From the NCBI RefSeq assembly GCF_902506065.1, contig NZ_LR732912.1:4044838-4108837 (forward strand): DNA of 64,000 nt, written 5' to 3'. The stretch comes from Arthrobacter sp. 9V (GTDB taxonomy: Bacteria; Actinomycetota; Actinomycetes; Actinomycetales; Micrococcaceae). The position numbers and the translations under genes are program-made. Under the pieces are notes generated by a model that worked only from the letters and a program-made list of their open reading frames with translations, had not been told where the DNA came from and ran no database searches. Shown here piece by piece: positions 24,173 through 33,005 of the stretch (the first letter of the stretch is position 1; each line of letters opens with the position of its first letter).

Positions 24173-25390
24173 TTAAACGAACGCCGATTTCCCGGTCACC
24201 GCGCGGGCCACGATCATGGAGTTGATCTCGTAGCTGCCCTCATACGTGTACAGGATCTCGGCATCACCAAAGAGTTTGGCCATCTCGTAGTCCGTGGTGA
24301 TCCCGTTCCCGCCCAGCAGCGAACGGCCCATCGCCACGGACGAACGGGCGAGCCGGGTGGTGGTGGCTTTGCACATGGCGGCCTGCACCATTTCGAGCTT
24401 CCCGGCCTGCTGGATCCGCGCCAATTCCACCATCATGGACAATGATGCGTTGGCGTTGCCCAGGATGTCAGCCAACTGCTGCTGAACGAGCTGGAAGCGC
24501 GCCAATTCCTTGCCGAATTGCTTGCGCTCCAAAGCGTAGGCACGGGCGATGTCGAAGGTGGCCAACTGAATGCCTGCAGCCTGCCATCCCACCCATGCCC
24601 GGGAGTCGCGCAAGAGTTCGTTGGCGCGGGAGAACTCCGTAGCTCCCGGCAGGAGGCTCTCCAAAGGAATGCGCACCTGGTCCAACACGATGTCAGCATT
24701 CTGCATGATGCGCAGGCCGATCTTGTGGGAGATCTTGGTGGCCGAGTACCCGGGGCGGTCCGTCTCCACGATGAAGCCCTTAATGTGGCCGTCGGATTCG
24801 TCACGAGCCCACACCAACGCAAAGTCCGCGATCGTGCCGGCCCCGATCCAGCGCTTGGCACCGTTGATGACCCATTCGCCGCCGTCGCGTCGCGCCGTCG
24901 TCGAGAGTCCCCCGGCAATGTCCGAGCCGTGGTCCGGTTCGGTCAAGGCGAAGGCGCCCAGCTGGGTGAAAGCCTCCAGTCCGGGGAGCCACTTGCGCTT
25001 CTGCTCAGGCGATCCGAGCTCGTCGATCATGCCGACAATCAGCTCGTTGTGAATGCCCACCAACGCCGAAAGGGACACGTCCGCCCGGGCCACCTCGGTA
25101 TACATGAGGCCCTTGAACAGCTTGGTGGAACCGTCCGTTTGCAGCCCGCCCAGCCCATACTTGGCCATGTCGGCCAGCAACCCGAAAGGGAACTCCTCGC
25201 GGTTCCAGTACTCAATGCTCGCGGCCCGGATCCGTGTTTGGAGGAACTCCCTGATTTCCAGGTACCGCGTGCGCTCCTCCGGAGGCAGCAGGTCAATGAC
25301 GTGCATCAAGTCCGCCTCCGGATAAGGAGGCAGTACGCGTGTCGATGCCGCGCTGTTGGTAACAGTGCCGGCAGCTTTTTCGTCGAGCAT
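24173..25390 (-). CDS. Acyl-CoA dehydrogenase
   Basis: This 405-residue FAD enzyme introduces a double bond into acyl-CoA thioesters. QLGAFALTEPDHGSDIAGGL and ADFALVWARD are FAD-binding stretches, and YTYEGSYEINSMIVARAVTG near the C-terminus carries the catalytic glutamate. This arrangement is typical of the glutaryl-CoA dehydrogenase-like branch. It is transcribed divergently from an acyl-CoA ligase gene (25525), with which it probably shares a pathway. The exact substrate is unknown. The start at 25390 agrees with family length. Confidence 0.92.
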   Translation of the reverse strand: MLDEKAAGTVTNSAASTRVLPPYPEADLMHVIDLLPPEERTRYLEIREFLQTRIRAASIEYWNREEFPFGLLADMAKYGLGGLQTDGSTKLFKGLMYTEVARADVSLSALVGIHNELIVGMIDELGSPEQKRKWLPGLEAFTQLGAFALTEPDHGSDIAGGLSTTARRDGGEWVINGAKRWIGAGTIADFALVWARDESDGHIKGFIVETDRPGYSATKISHKIGLRIMQNADIVLDQVRIPLESLLPGATEFSRANELLRDSRAWVGWQAAGIQLATFDIARAYALERKQFGKELARFQLVQQQLADILGNANASLSMMVELARIQQAGKLEMVQAAMCKATTTRLARSSVAMGRSLLGGNGITTDYEMAKLFGDAEILYTYEGSYEINSMIVARAVTGKSAFV

Positions 25391-25421
25391 TAGACCCCTT
25401 CGTCATGTCCCGCATAGGCTC

Positions 25422-25450
25422 TTCCAAACCCTTGGATGTCCTAGTATATT
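25422..25450 (+). promoter_or_regulatory. Possible promoter of the acyl-CoA ligase gene
   Basis: TTCCAA (25422-25427) and TATATT (25445-25450) are separated by 17 bp. A CCTAGT...ACTAGG inverted repeat spans about 25439-25472 around the -10. This is the only AT-rich promoter-like patch in the divergent region. Confidence 0.4.
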
Positions 25451-25524
25451 GCAAGGTGATGTGGATCACTAGGCGGGATGCTTTGGCGAAGGCGACAGGG
25501 AATCCCGAAGGCGAAAGGCGGACT

Positions 25525-27243
25525 ATGACAGTCACAGAAGAGTTCCGTGCGGCCCGCGACAGGCTGCTGGAACTACGCGAAGACTACAAACTGGCTCACG
25601 CCGAGTTCCAGTGGCCACGCTTTGAGGAGTTCAACTTCGCCCTCGACTGGTTTGATCAAATCGCGGCAGACGAGGATCGCGGCGGCAAGCCGGCGCTCGT
25701 CATCGTAGAACAGGACGGCAGTTCAACACGACGCAGCTACAGGGACTTGTCAGAGCGTTCGTCGCAGGTGGCCACTTGGCTCCGAAGCCAAGGCGTCAAG
25801 CGCGGCGACCATATGATCATCATGCTCGGCAATCAGGTTGAGCTCTGGGAACTCATGCTGGCCGGCATAAAACTGGGGATCGTCATGATCCCCACCACCA
25901 CCCTCATGGGCGCCCGCGATCTCCAGGATCGTGTGGAGCGCGGCGGAGCCAGCTGGGTGTCCGTGGGAAGTGCCAACATCGGCAAGTTCGCCGACGTCGC
26001 GGGCGGCTACACATTGATCGAGGTCGGCTCCGAGAGGTCCAGCGCAGAGGCGAAACAATACGCAGATTCATACGACGCCGGCACGGACTTTACGCCCGAC
26101 GCCCCCACTCGCGCCGACGAGACACTGCTCCTCTACTTCACTTCCGGCACCACTTCGCGGGCAAAGCTGGTGGAGCACACCCACACGTCCTACCCCGTGG
26201 GCCATTTGTCCACCATGTATTGGATCGGTCTGGAACCTGGTGATGTCCACCTGAACGTTGCTTCCCCCGGCTGGGCGAAGCACGCCTGGTCCAACGTCTT
26301 CACGCCGTGGATCGCCGAGGCCACAGTCTTCATCTACAACTATGAACGCTTCGATGCCGCCGCCCTCATGAACCAAATGGGCAGGGAAGGGGTCACCAGT
26401 TTCTGTGCCCCGCCCACCGTGTGGCGCATGCTGATCCAAGCGGACCTCACTCAACTCACCACCCCGCCTCGGAAGGTTGTTTCAGCCGGTGAGCCCCTGA
26501 ACGCCGAGGTGATCGGCCAAGTGGAGAAGGCTTGGGGCGTCACTATCCGGGATGGTTTCGGCCAGACCGAGTCAACGGTCCAGATCGCCAACACTCCTGA
26601 CCAACCGGTGAAGATCGGTTCCATGGGGCGGCCGCTCCCCGGGTACGACGTGGTGCTGGTTGACCCGCTCACCGGGAAGGAAGCCGACGACGGCGAGCTC
26701 TGCTTGCGCTTGGACCCCCGGCCCGTGGGACTCATGAAGAGCTACTTCGGAGATGAAGCCAAGACAGCCGAAGCTTTCCGCGATGGCTACTATCACACCG
26801 GCGACATGGCCAGCAGGGACTCCGACGGCGTCATCACCTACGTCGGCCGGGATGACGACGTCTTCAAATCCTCCGACTACCGGTTGTCGCCTTTCGAACT
26901 CGAAAGCGTCCTGATCGAACACCCCGCAGTGGCGGAAGCCGCCGTCGTGCCTTCGCCTGATGCAGTGAAACTGTCAGTGCCCAAGGCGTTCGTGGTGCTG
27001 GCCGCGGGCTACGAAGCCGGACCCGCGGTGGCCGAGGACATCCTCAAGTACTGCCGCGAGCATTTGGCGCCGTTCAAACGCATCCGGCGGCTGGAATTCG
27101 GCGAACTGCCCAAGACGATCTCGGGCAAGATCCGGCGCGTTGAACTGCGCGGGACGGAAGTAGCCAGGCACGGTGACGGTCCGCTGCCCTCCGGATTGGG
27201 AGTGGAATACACAGAGGAAGAGTTCCCGAATCTGAAAGACTAG
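25525..27243 (+). CDS. Acyl-CoA synthetase (AMP-forming)
   Basis: This 572-residue ANL-superfamily ligase activates a carboxylic acid to its acyl-AMP and then acyl-CoA. The phosphate-binding loop is LLYFTSGTTSRAKLVEHTH. Later motifs are GFGQTES, YYHTGDMASRDSDG and the C-terminal lysine motif KTISGKIRRVELR. The overall pattern resembles the medium-chain/benzoate-type AcsM group. ATG 25525 (MTVTEEF) has AAAGG upstream; the longer frame from 25405 reads through the promoter region. It is divergent from acyl-CoA dehydrogenase and followed by a MarR regulator after 57 bp, so these three form a small fatty or aromatic acid degradation unit. Confidence 0.92.
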   Translation: MTVTEEFRAARDRLLELREDYKLAHAEFQWPRFEEFNFALDWFDQIAADEDRGGKPALVIVEQDGSSTRRSYRDLSERSSQVATWLRSQGVKRGDHMIIMLGNQVELWELMLAGIKLGIVMIPTTTLMGARDLQDRVERGGASWVSVGSANIGKFADVAGGYTLIEVGSERSSAEAKQYADSYDAGTDFTPDAPTRADETLLLYFTSGTTSRAKLVEHTHTSYPVGHLSTMYWIGLEPGDVHLNVASPGWAKHAWSNVFTPWIAEATVFIYNYERFDAAALMNQMGREGVTSFCAPPTVWRMLIQADLTQLTTPPRKVVSAGEPLNAEVIGQVEKAWGVTIRDGFGQTESTVQIANTPDQPVKIGSMGRPLPGYDVVLVDPLTGKEADDGELCLRLDPRPVGLMKSYFGDEAKTAEAFRDGYYHTGDMASRDSDGVITYVGRDDDVFKSSDYRLSPFELESVLIEHPAVAEAAVVPSPDAVKLSVPKAFVVLAAGYEAGPAVAEDILKYCREHLAPFKRIRRLEFGELPKTISGKIRRVELRGTEVARHGDGPLPSGLGVEYTEEEFPNLKD

Positions 27244-27300
27244 CCAACTCAACACTAGACCAAGCAAGCAGTAGGCCAAGCAAGCAACCAAAGGAGGCCC

Positions 27301-27810
27301 ATGGGCACGCCACTCCCCCGCGATCCCATCGCCGACGCCCAGCGCAATTGGGAACGGCATGGGTGGGGCGATGTCGCCGCGCCCATGGCCGCCATCACCG
27401 CCATCATGCGCACGCAACAGATTCTGCTCGCGCGCATCGAAACGGTGCTCAAACCCTTTGGGCTGACCTTCGCACGCTACGAGCTGTTGGCCTTGCTGAG
27501 TTTTGCCCGCAGCGGCGCGCTGCCCATGAACAAAGCCAGTGCACTCCTGCAGGTCCATCCCACCTCGGTGACCAACGCCGTCGACCGCTTGGAAAAGGCC
27601 GCCTTGGTGGCCCGTTCACCGCACCCAACAGACGGACGCACCACCCTGATTGAGCTCACCGCAGAGGGCAGAACCCTCGCCAAAAAAGCGACGGCGGCGC
27701 TCAACGCCGAGGTTTTCGGCAAGTCAGGCTTCGGACCCGACGACGTCGATCACCTCATCCGCGTACTCGGCACCTTCCGCAGGGATGCCGGGGACTTCGC
27801 CGAAGAATAG
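27301..27810 (+). CDS. MarR family transcriptional regulator
   Basis: This 169-residue regulator has a MarR winged helix (FARYELLALLSFARSGALPMNKASALLQVHPTSVTNAVDRLEKAALV, about residues 57-102) and the wing DGRTTLIELTAEG. AAGGAGG lies just upstream of ATG 27301. It follows the acyl-CoA ligase gene on the same strand. MarR repressors often sense the acyl-CoA or aromatic acid their neighbours degrade, so it probably controls the ligase and dehydrogenase genes. A short direct repeat (CCAAGCAAGCA twice) lies between the two genes. Confidence 0.9.
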   Translation: MGTPLPRDPIADAQRNWERHGWGDVAAPMAAITAIMRTQQILLARIETVLKPFGLTFARYELLALLSFARSGALPMNKASALLQVHPTSVTNAVDRLEKAALVARSPHPTDGRTTLIELTAEGRTLAKKATAALNAEVFGKSGFGPDDVDHLIRVLGTFRRDAGDFAEE

Positions 27811-27832
27811 AGGATCATCCCCGAGAAGCGCT

Positions 27833-29284
27833 TTACGTTCTGGACGGGTGGTGTCCTGGCAATGGTGGGGCCTTGGATTGGTAAGTGTGCCCGGTGGGGG
27901 TGCTGATTTCCAAGGTATGGACGTCGGTATCCACGAGCCCGGGTTTGGTTTTGGTGCTCCAGCCGGGGTTTTCTTTGGTGTGGTTGCAGGCTTCGCAGAG
28001 CCCGGCACTGTTCGCAAGGTTGGTTTTGCCACCGGAGCGCCACGGAACCACATGGTCAATGTGTCGAATGGGCGCATCGCAGTAGGGCGTACGGCAGGTA
28101 TCGTCGCGGATTTCAATGAAACGCCGAAGCCTGCCGGTGAAGAGCCTGGCCTTGGAATCGGTGGCCAGGAGCTCTCCCGTAACCGGCGCTGTGTAGAGCC
28201 GGCGAAGCCAAACATCAAGCTCCTGGCCCCGGGCTACTTGGGCCGCCCCCGCTGCCTCGGCCCGTGTTGTCTGGGCCGCCCCCGCTGACCGTCCGGAACC
28301 GAGCTTCCGACGTGAACTGCCGCCCGGACCCTGTGCGACTAGTTCCCGTCCCCATTCGGCCGGGACGATTCCGTACCCCTGAAGCCGTGCTGGCTCGCTG
28401 TCGCCTTGGAACAGGGCGCGGTCTGTCATGACCAAATCCAAGTTAATCCCCGAAAACCCGCCCGGGGTTCCAGTGACGCGTTCGACCAACGTATCGGCCA
28501 TGACCTGGCCACGGGTCCGGACAACCACATCGGACCCCGCCACATCACCAGACCCAGCGTCGCCGCACGAACGCGCCGAATCAGCCGCCCGGCTCAACGC
28601 CGCATACACCGCCACTCCTTGGGCCACCGGCAACAGCGCGGTCAGGTACGTCATCGTGTCCGGCGCAGGACGCAGACTCACGGTCCGCTCCGCAGCAGCA
28701 CGGCTGGCACGCCCTGCGACTGATCGCGGGTCCCGACGGTACGCGGCAGCTTTCGCCGCCGCAACGATCGCCCGATCACCCTTCCCCTCAAAGGTCCCGG
28801 TATCCGGGGCGAGTTCCTCATCCACAGCACACCGGTCCTCAGCACTCAGGCACGCTGTTTCTCTCACCAGAAGCGTGGCCCGCCACTCATTCAACAACCC
28901 CGAATTCAACGCCGCCAACGTGTGCGGCATCTCCATCACAAGAGCCTTCGCAAACCCCAGCAAACGTGACCCACGATTCGGAGACTCCCGCCGCGCCAAC
29001 GCCACCTGAGCACCCACCCCCTGCCCCCGCTCCGAGGCAGGAACACCAGCCTCAGCCTGCTCAGCACGCTGCGCAAGATCAAAAGCCACAGCAATCTGGG
29101 CTTGCAGTGCGGTGATGGCCGACTTCATCCCCTCCAACACCCGCAACTGCTCAATCAAGTCACCACAAACACTGCCAGCCGAGACAGCAACTGCCAGCCC
29201 GGCAGGAACAGAGGCAGGAACAGAGGCAGGAACAAGCGCATCCGCCGCCACCGCACCGACTCGACTTTCCCGATTCCGCTCCAT
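27833..29284 (-). CDS. HNH endonuclease domain protein (DUF222/13E12 family)
   Basis: This 483-residue protein has a long N-terminal DUF222 helical region (about residues 40-330) and a C-terminal HNH domain (about 415-465). The zinc-type motif is CRTPYC, then RHIDHVVPWRSGG, then GLCEACNHTKENPGW. The family is very common in multiple copies in actinobacteria (the 13E12 repeat proteins). Its nuclease role is inferred from the HNH motif and its biological purpose is unsettled. The N-terminus contains a short repeat-encoded VPASVPASVPAG stretch. The start has no clear ribosome binding site. Confidence 0.88.
   Translation of the reverse strand: MERNRESRVGAVAADALVPASVPASVPAGLAVAVSAGSVCGDLIEQLRVLEGMKSAITALQAQIAVAFDLAQRAEQAEAGVPASERGQGVGAQVALARRESPNRGSRLLGFAKALVMEMPHTLAALNSGLLNEWRATLLVRETACLSAEDRCAVDEELAPDTGTFEGKGDRAIVAAAKAAAYRRDPRSVAGRASRAAAERTVSLRPAPDTMTYLTALLPVAQGVAVYAALSRAADSARSCGDAGSGDVAGSDVVVRTRGQVMADTLVERVTGTPGGFSGINLDLVMTDRALFQGDSEPARLQGYGIVPAEWGRELVAQGPGGSSRRKLGSGRSAGAAQTTRAEAAGAAQVARGQELDVWLRRLYTAPVTGELLATDSKARLFTGRLRRFIEIRDDTCRTPYCDAPIRHIDHVVPWRSGGKTNLANSAGLCEACNHTKENPGWSTKTKPGLVDTDVHTLEISTPTGHTYQSKAPPLPGHHPSRT
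29201..29236. repeat. Three tandem 12-bp repeats
   Basis: GGCAGGAACAGA occurs at 29201-29212 and 29213-29224, and again with two changed bases at 29225-29236. Inside the HNH gene, read in reverse, it encodes VPAS-type units near the N-terminus. It could vary in copy number. Confidence 0.75.
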
Positions 29285-29360
29285 GAATAAACCATGTCAG
29301 CAGCCACCGACAATATAACGTCGGTCATCCAACGGGTGCCCAATTCGCGGGCCCCAGGCG

Positions 29361-29400
29361 AGGGAGTCCCTCAGAGGACCTCCCTCAAGCGGGACTCCCT
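29361..29400. promoter_or_regulatory. Composite operator before the MFS gene
   Basis: AGGGAGTCCCT (29361-29371) is followed by GAGGACCTCC (29374-29383) and an inverted GGGACTCCCT (29391-29400). The first 23 bases match 31964-31986, before the XRE regulator gene, at 20 of 23 positions. It ends 30 bp before the MFS start codon. Confidence 0.65.
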
Positions 29401-29430
29401 AACGCTCCAAAAGACTGATGTTCTGGAGTC

Positions 29431-30627
29431 ATGACCGCCACTATTTCCACCACCAGAACCCGGCGTTTGCCGTTGGTGACCTATGTCCTGGCCGCGGGTG
29501 TGTTTCTCATGGGAACTACCGAGTTCATTGTTGCGGGGATACTGCCTCAGATAGCAGCCGATCTTGGGGTGTCCGTGGCCAGCGCCGGCCTCATGATCAC
29601 GATCTTCGCAGTGGGCATGATCGTCGGCACCCCCACCATGTCCATCCTCACGCTCAAGCTGCCCCGCCGGTTGACGCTGAGCCTGGCACTGGTGGTCTTT
29701 GCCGTGGGCCACGTGGTGGTGGCCCTGACTTCCGATTTCACATTGATCTTGGTGGCCCGGTTCGTCACGGCTTTGGCGACGGGCGCTTTCTGGGCGGTAG
29801 CCGCCGTCGTGGGCGCAAAAGCCGCAGGTGCTGCTTCGGCGTCCCGGGCACTGGGAGTTGTTTTGGGTGGTGGCATGCTTGCCAACGTTGTAGGTGTCCC
29901 ACTTGGTGCGTTCGCCGGTCATGTCATTGGTTGGCGTGGCCCGTTCTGGGCTCTGGCTGTTCTGGCACTGGCGGGGGCGGTTGTGGTGTACCGGCTGCTC
30001 CCAAGTGGCCCGGAATCCGGGCTCGCTCCATCGGTTAGGGCAGAGCTTGCCAGCATGCGTGACGCGCGGGTTTGGCTTGTCCTGGCTGGCTGCGCGATCG
30101 TGTGCGGTTCATCCCTGGCTGCCTACAGCTTCATCTCTCCGCTGCTTACAGAGAACACGGGATTGGCCGCTTCCGCAGTGCCGTTGGTTCTGGTGGCGTA
30201 CGGGGTGGGAGCTTTCATCGGCTCCAATCTGGGAGGTCACTTCGGCGCACACCACCCCTACCCTGCCCTGTTCATCTCGGCGGGCATGACCTTCCTGGTG
30301 TTAGGCGCGCTTTCATTGTTCTCCCACTACGCCGTGGTGACGGTCGCGCTGATCTTCCTGCTAGGGCTCTTCGGAATGGCCACCAACCCGATTCTGATTG
30401 GGAAAGCTGTTGGCTACGCCGGCCACGCCCCTACCCTGGCCTCGGCACTGAGCACCTCAGCGTTCAACCTCGGCACGGCCGTGGGATCGTGGATGGCCGG
30501 GTACGCCTTGCAGTCCGCGCTTGGCGCCACGGGTCCGGTGCTGGTGGGGACAGCGATTGCCGCGCTCTACTTTGTTCCGCTAACAATGCTGATGCTTAAA
30601 GACCGGAAGGAAGGTGCTCTGGCATGA
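29431..30627 (+). CDS. MFS transporter (DHA1 drug-exporter type)
   Basis: This 398-residue protein has twelve transmembrane helices of the major facilitator superfamily. PLVTYVLAAGVFLMGTTEFIVAGILPQIA (helix 1) is the signature of the DHA1/AraJ-Bcr branch of drug and sugar-efflux proteins. TMSILTLKLPRRLTLSLALV is the motif A loop, and VIGWRGPFWALAVLALAGAV (motif C region) supports antiport. It overlaps the next gene as ATGA. Its promoter element is shared with the XRE regulator gene at 31036-31944, which is probably its regulator. Confidence 0.92.
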   Translation: MTATISTTRTRRLPLVTYVLAAGVFLMGTTEFIVAGILPQIAADLGVSVASAGLMITIFAVGMIVGTPTMSILTLKLPRRLTLSLALVVFAVGHVVVALTSDFTLILVARFVTALATGAFWAVAAVVGAKAAGAASASRALGVVLGGGMLANVVGVPLGAFAGHVIGWRGPFWALAVLALAGAVVVYRLLPSGPESGLAPSVRAELASMRDARVWLVLAGCAIVCGSSLAAYSFISPLLTENTGLAASAVPLVLVAYGVGAFIGSNLGGHFGAHHPYPALFISAGMTFLVLGALSLFSHYAVVTVALIFLLGLFGMATNPILIGKAVGYAGHAPTLASALSTSAFNLGTAVGSWMAGYALQSALGATGPVLVGTAIAALYFVPLTMLMLKDRKEGALA

Positions 30628-31017
30628 AGCGACACAAGGCGGGAATTCTGCTGCTCGGCCTGACGCTGGCCATGCCACTGGTCAGTTGCAGTGATGCCTC
30701 CCGCCCCGACGCAACATCGAACCCCAGCGAAAAATCCAGCCCCGCCACCCCTGGCAGCGTAGTAGGTACAGGAGTTCGCCGGCCGGGAGAAGATCGCGGA
30801 CCTGCCCAGGCCCCTCCGACATGAAGGCTCTCCCGGGTCCGACCCCGAGGATGGCGACTTGATCTACTTTGTCCCCTGGGGAAACCTCGGTTTCTACTAC
30901 GATGCCTCCGGCATCGGATTTTCGGACCAGACAATCCACCTGGGCCGCTACGACGCCTCACGGGAAGAGCTTTCGCGCTTCGACGGCCAAGAGGTCCGCG
31001 TAGAAGTCAGCCGCTGA
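30624..31017 (+). pseudogene. Frameshifted cyclophilin-like lipoprotein gene
   Basis: The gene starts with ATG 30624, overlapping the MFS stop. It encodes a lipoprotein signal (MKRHKAGILLLGLTLAMPLV, then SCSDAS with Cys22) and a Ser/Pro-rich linker. This frame ends near codon 66. In another frame the sequence continues as FAGREKIADLPRPLRHEGSP, then DLIYFVPWGNLGFYYD, then IHLGRYDASREELSRF, ending at TGA 31015-31017. That is the recognisable C-terminal part of the cyclophilin-like-fold family. The expected start of that domain (roughly 35-45 residues) is missing, so a deletion with frameshift seems to have inactivated it. Confidence 0.7.
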
Positions 31018-31035
31018 GTCTCGCTTGTTCTGCAG

Positions 31036-31944
31036 TCAGCTGTCCGTTCGGGCGTTTTCCGACGCCGCCTGGACGCCTTGGCCGTATTCGCTGGCCGCCC
31101 AGGACGCGAGGAGCTGCAGGCGCTCCGACGACGGCGATCCGGGTTCAGCTGCGTAGATGGTCAGGGTCAGTCCGGGCTCGGCCGCCATCTCCAAACCTTC
31201 GAAGGCGAGTGTCATTTCGCCCACCACGGGATGATTGAACGTCTTGAAACCAGTGCCGTGGTGCCGGACGTTGTGCGCGCCCCAGCGAGTGCGGAATTCG
31301 TCACTGCGGGTGCTGAGCTCGCCGATGAGATCGTGCAGTTCCTTGTTATGCGGGTCGCGTCCGGCCTCCGTGCGGAGAATAGAGACGGTCACCTCCGCGA
31401 AGGCGTCCCAGTCCGGATAGAACTCATGCGCGCGTTGGTCCAGGAAGGTAAAGCGCGCAATGTTGGGCGCTTGACCCGGCATGTCGTAGCAATCCTTGTA
31501 AAAGGCGCGGGCCAAGGGGTTTACGGCCAGCAAGTCCATCCTGCCATTCCGGACAAACGCGGGTCCGGCCGTGACAGCGTCCAATGCCCACTGGAGGCTC
31601 TCATGGGGAACGTACGACTTTGAATTTCGACGCCGCGGTGGCCGGGCAACGGGACTGGCCGCATGCGCAAGATCGAAAAGATGGGCGCGCTCGGCGTCGT
31701 CCAGGTTCAGCGCCCGGGCGATGCTTTCGAGGACCTGCGGAGAGGCGCCGCTGATGGCACCGCGTTCCAAGCGGGTGTAGTACTCAACGCTCAGCCCGGC
31801 AAGGGTGGCCACTTCGCTGCGGCGCAACCCCTTGACCCGCCGGTTGGATCCCGTAGGCAGCCCCACCTGCTCCGGGGCCACATGGGCACGCCGGGAGATC
31901 AGAAATTCGCGTACTTCCGCCCGATTATCCATGTCATTCACCAT
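31036..31944 (-). CDS. XRE family regulator with MmyB-like ligand domain
   Basis: This 302-residue protein has an N-terminal helix-turn-helix (about residues 38-90; VKGLRRSEVATLAGLSVEYYTRLERG) and a C-terminal MmyB-like, PAS-related domain that binds a lipid-like ligand (about 110-280; NPLARAFYKD, then PDWDAFAEVTVSILRTEAGRDP). This family usually represses an adjacent oxidoreductase or exporter gene. The AGGGAGTCCCT element 20 bp upstream of its start recurs before the MFS gene, so it probably controls both itself and the exporter. A start five codons later (ATG 31932) is possible. Confidence 0.9.
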   Translation of the reverse strand: MVNDMDNRAEVREFLISRRAHVAPEQVGLPTGSNRRVKGLRRSEVATLAGLSVEYYTRLERGAISGASPQVLESIARALNLDDAERAHLFDLAHAASPVARPPRRRNSKSYVPHESLQWALDAVTAGPAFVRNGRMDLLAVNPLARAFYKDCYDMPGQAPNIARFTFLDQRAHEFYPDWDAFAEVTVSILRTEAGRDPHNKELHDLIGELSTRSDEFRTRWGAHNVRHHGTGFKTFNHPVVGEMTLAFEGLEMAAEPGLTLTIYAAEPGSPSSERLQLLASWAASEYGQGVQAASENARTDS

Positions 31945-31963
31945 AGATCCGGTTCATCCCGGG

Positions 31964-31986
31964 AGGGAGTCCCTGTGAGGGCCTCC
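31964..31986. promoter_or_regulatory. Composite operator before the XRE regulator gene
   Basis: AGGGAGTCCCT (31964-31974) is followed by GAGGGCCTCC (31977-31986). It differs from 29361-29383 at three of 23 positions. Its two palindromic halves suggest two contact surfaces or two dimers. It lies just upstream of the regulator's start codon. Confidence 0.65.
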
Positions 31987-32022
31987 AAAAATGAACAAGC
32001 TCCGCAGTCCCGGGGAAGAATC

Positions 32023-32898
32023 CTACGTAACCTCGGAGGTGGCCTTGCGACGGGAAACCATCACGGGGCTGTGGGCGTGGTGGAGCACAGCGTGGGCCGT
32101 GGAACCGATGGTGCCTTTGACCAGTCCGTGTCCTTTGGTCCCCACCACTGTGATGCGTGCGCCCTGTGACGCTTTGACCACGGCACGGGAGAACGAAGTG
32201 TCAACGAGCAGCTCTCCGCCCACAGTGATTCCGGGGGCTTTGTGTCGCGCCCGGCTCAGCACAGCATCAAGCATCGCTTCAGCATCGGGGTACGATTCCA
32301 CCGGTTCACGCAACCGCCGGTACCCCTCGGGCTCGTGCAGGACGTGAACGATCCTGAGCTCGGCCCCTGTTGCTGCTGCGAATAGGCAGGCGTCGTCCAG
32401 GGCTGCCGCCGATCCCGAGTCGTCAACGGCAAGCAGTACCGGTCCTTCCGGATGGTCATCTGCACGGATCACTGCCACCGGGCAGTCCGCGGTTGCAGCC
32501 ATCTCCAAACTGACGGAGCCCACCAGCAAGCCCATGAAGCCGCCAAGGCCCCGGCTTCCGAGCACCAACATCTCACTCCCCGCCGAAACGTGGGCCAGAT
32601 GATCGCGAGGCATTCCGTGCAACAAGGTGGTGCTAATCTCCAGACCCGGGACCGTCTCCTTCGCGAGTGCCAAACCCTCTTCGAGGATTTTCTGGGCAGC
32701 TCGTTCCAGGCCGCTATCGGCAACACCAGGGACGGGACCCCTGTTATTCGACAGCAGGACCCATAAGGAACAGTGCACAATCTGAAGGGCACAGTCCCGC
32801 AGGATCGCATGCCTGGCAGCCCATTGGACAGCGCGGTGTGATTCTTCGGATCCGTCATAGCCAACCACGATCGTCTTCGATGCGCGCTCGTTCGTCAT
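32023..32898 (-). CDS. Tandem universal stress protein
   Basis: This 291-residue cytoplasmic protein consists of two Usp domains (about residues 8-145 and 155-285). Each carries an ATP-binding G-x2-G-x9-G-S/T motif: GSRGLGGFMGLLVGSVS in the first and GTKGHGLVKGTIGSTAHAV in the second. Each domain begins with a strand ending in an acidic residue (TIVVGYDGSEES; VLLAVDDSGSAAA). Tandem Usp proteins are common in actinobacteria and are induced by hypoxia or stationary phase. No regulatory site could be identified upstream. Confidence 0.93.
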   Translation of the reverse strand: MTNERASKTIVVGYDGSEESHRAVQWAARHAILRDCALQIVHCSLWVLLSNNRGPVPGVADSGLERAAQKILEEGLALAKETVPGLEISTTLLHGMPRDHLAHVSAGSEMLVLGSRGLGGFMGLLVGSVSLEMAATADCPVAVIRADDHPEGPVLLAVDDSGSAAALDDACLFAAATGAELRIVHVLHEPEGYRRLREPVESYPDAEAMLDAVLSRARHKAPGITVGGELLVDTSFSRAVVKASQGARITVVGTKGHGLVKGTIGSTAHAVLHHAHSPVMVSRRKATSEVT

Positions 32899-33005
32899 GG
32901 CCAGAGCCTACGCTGGCACCCGGACCGGCACCATAGCGTAACCACCACCTCTCCTGAGCCTTACGCTGCTAGGCTCCCAATGCTGACACTTCAGGAGGAA
33001 TTACC

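Noticed and set aside
27244..27300. CCAAGCAAGCA direct repeat between the acyl-CoA ligase and MarR genes
   Set aside because: Only two short copies, not palindromic and found nowhere else in view; no basis for calling it an operator.
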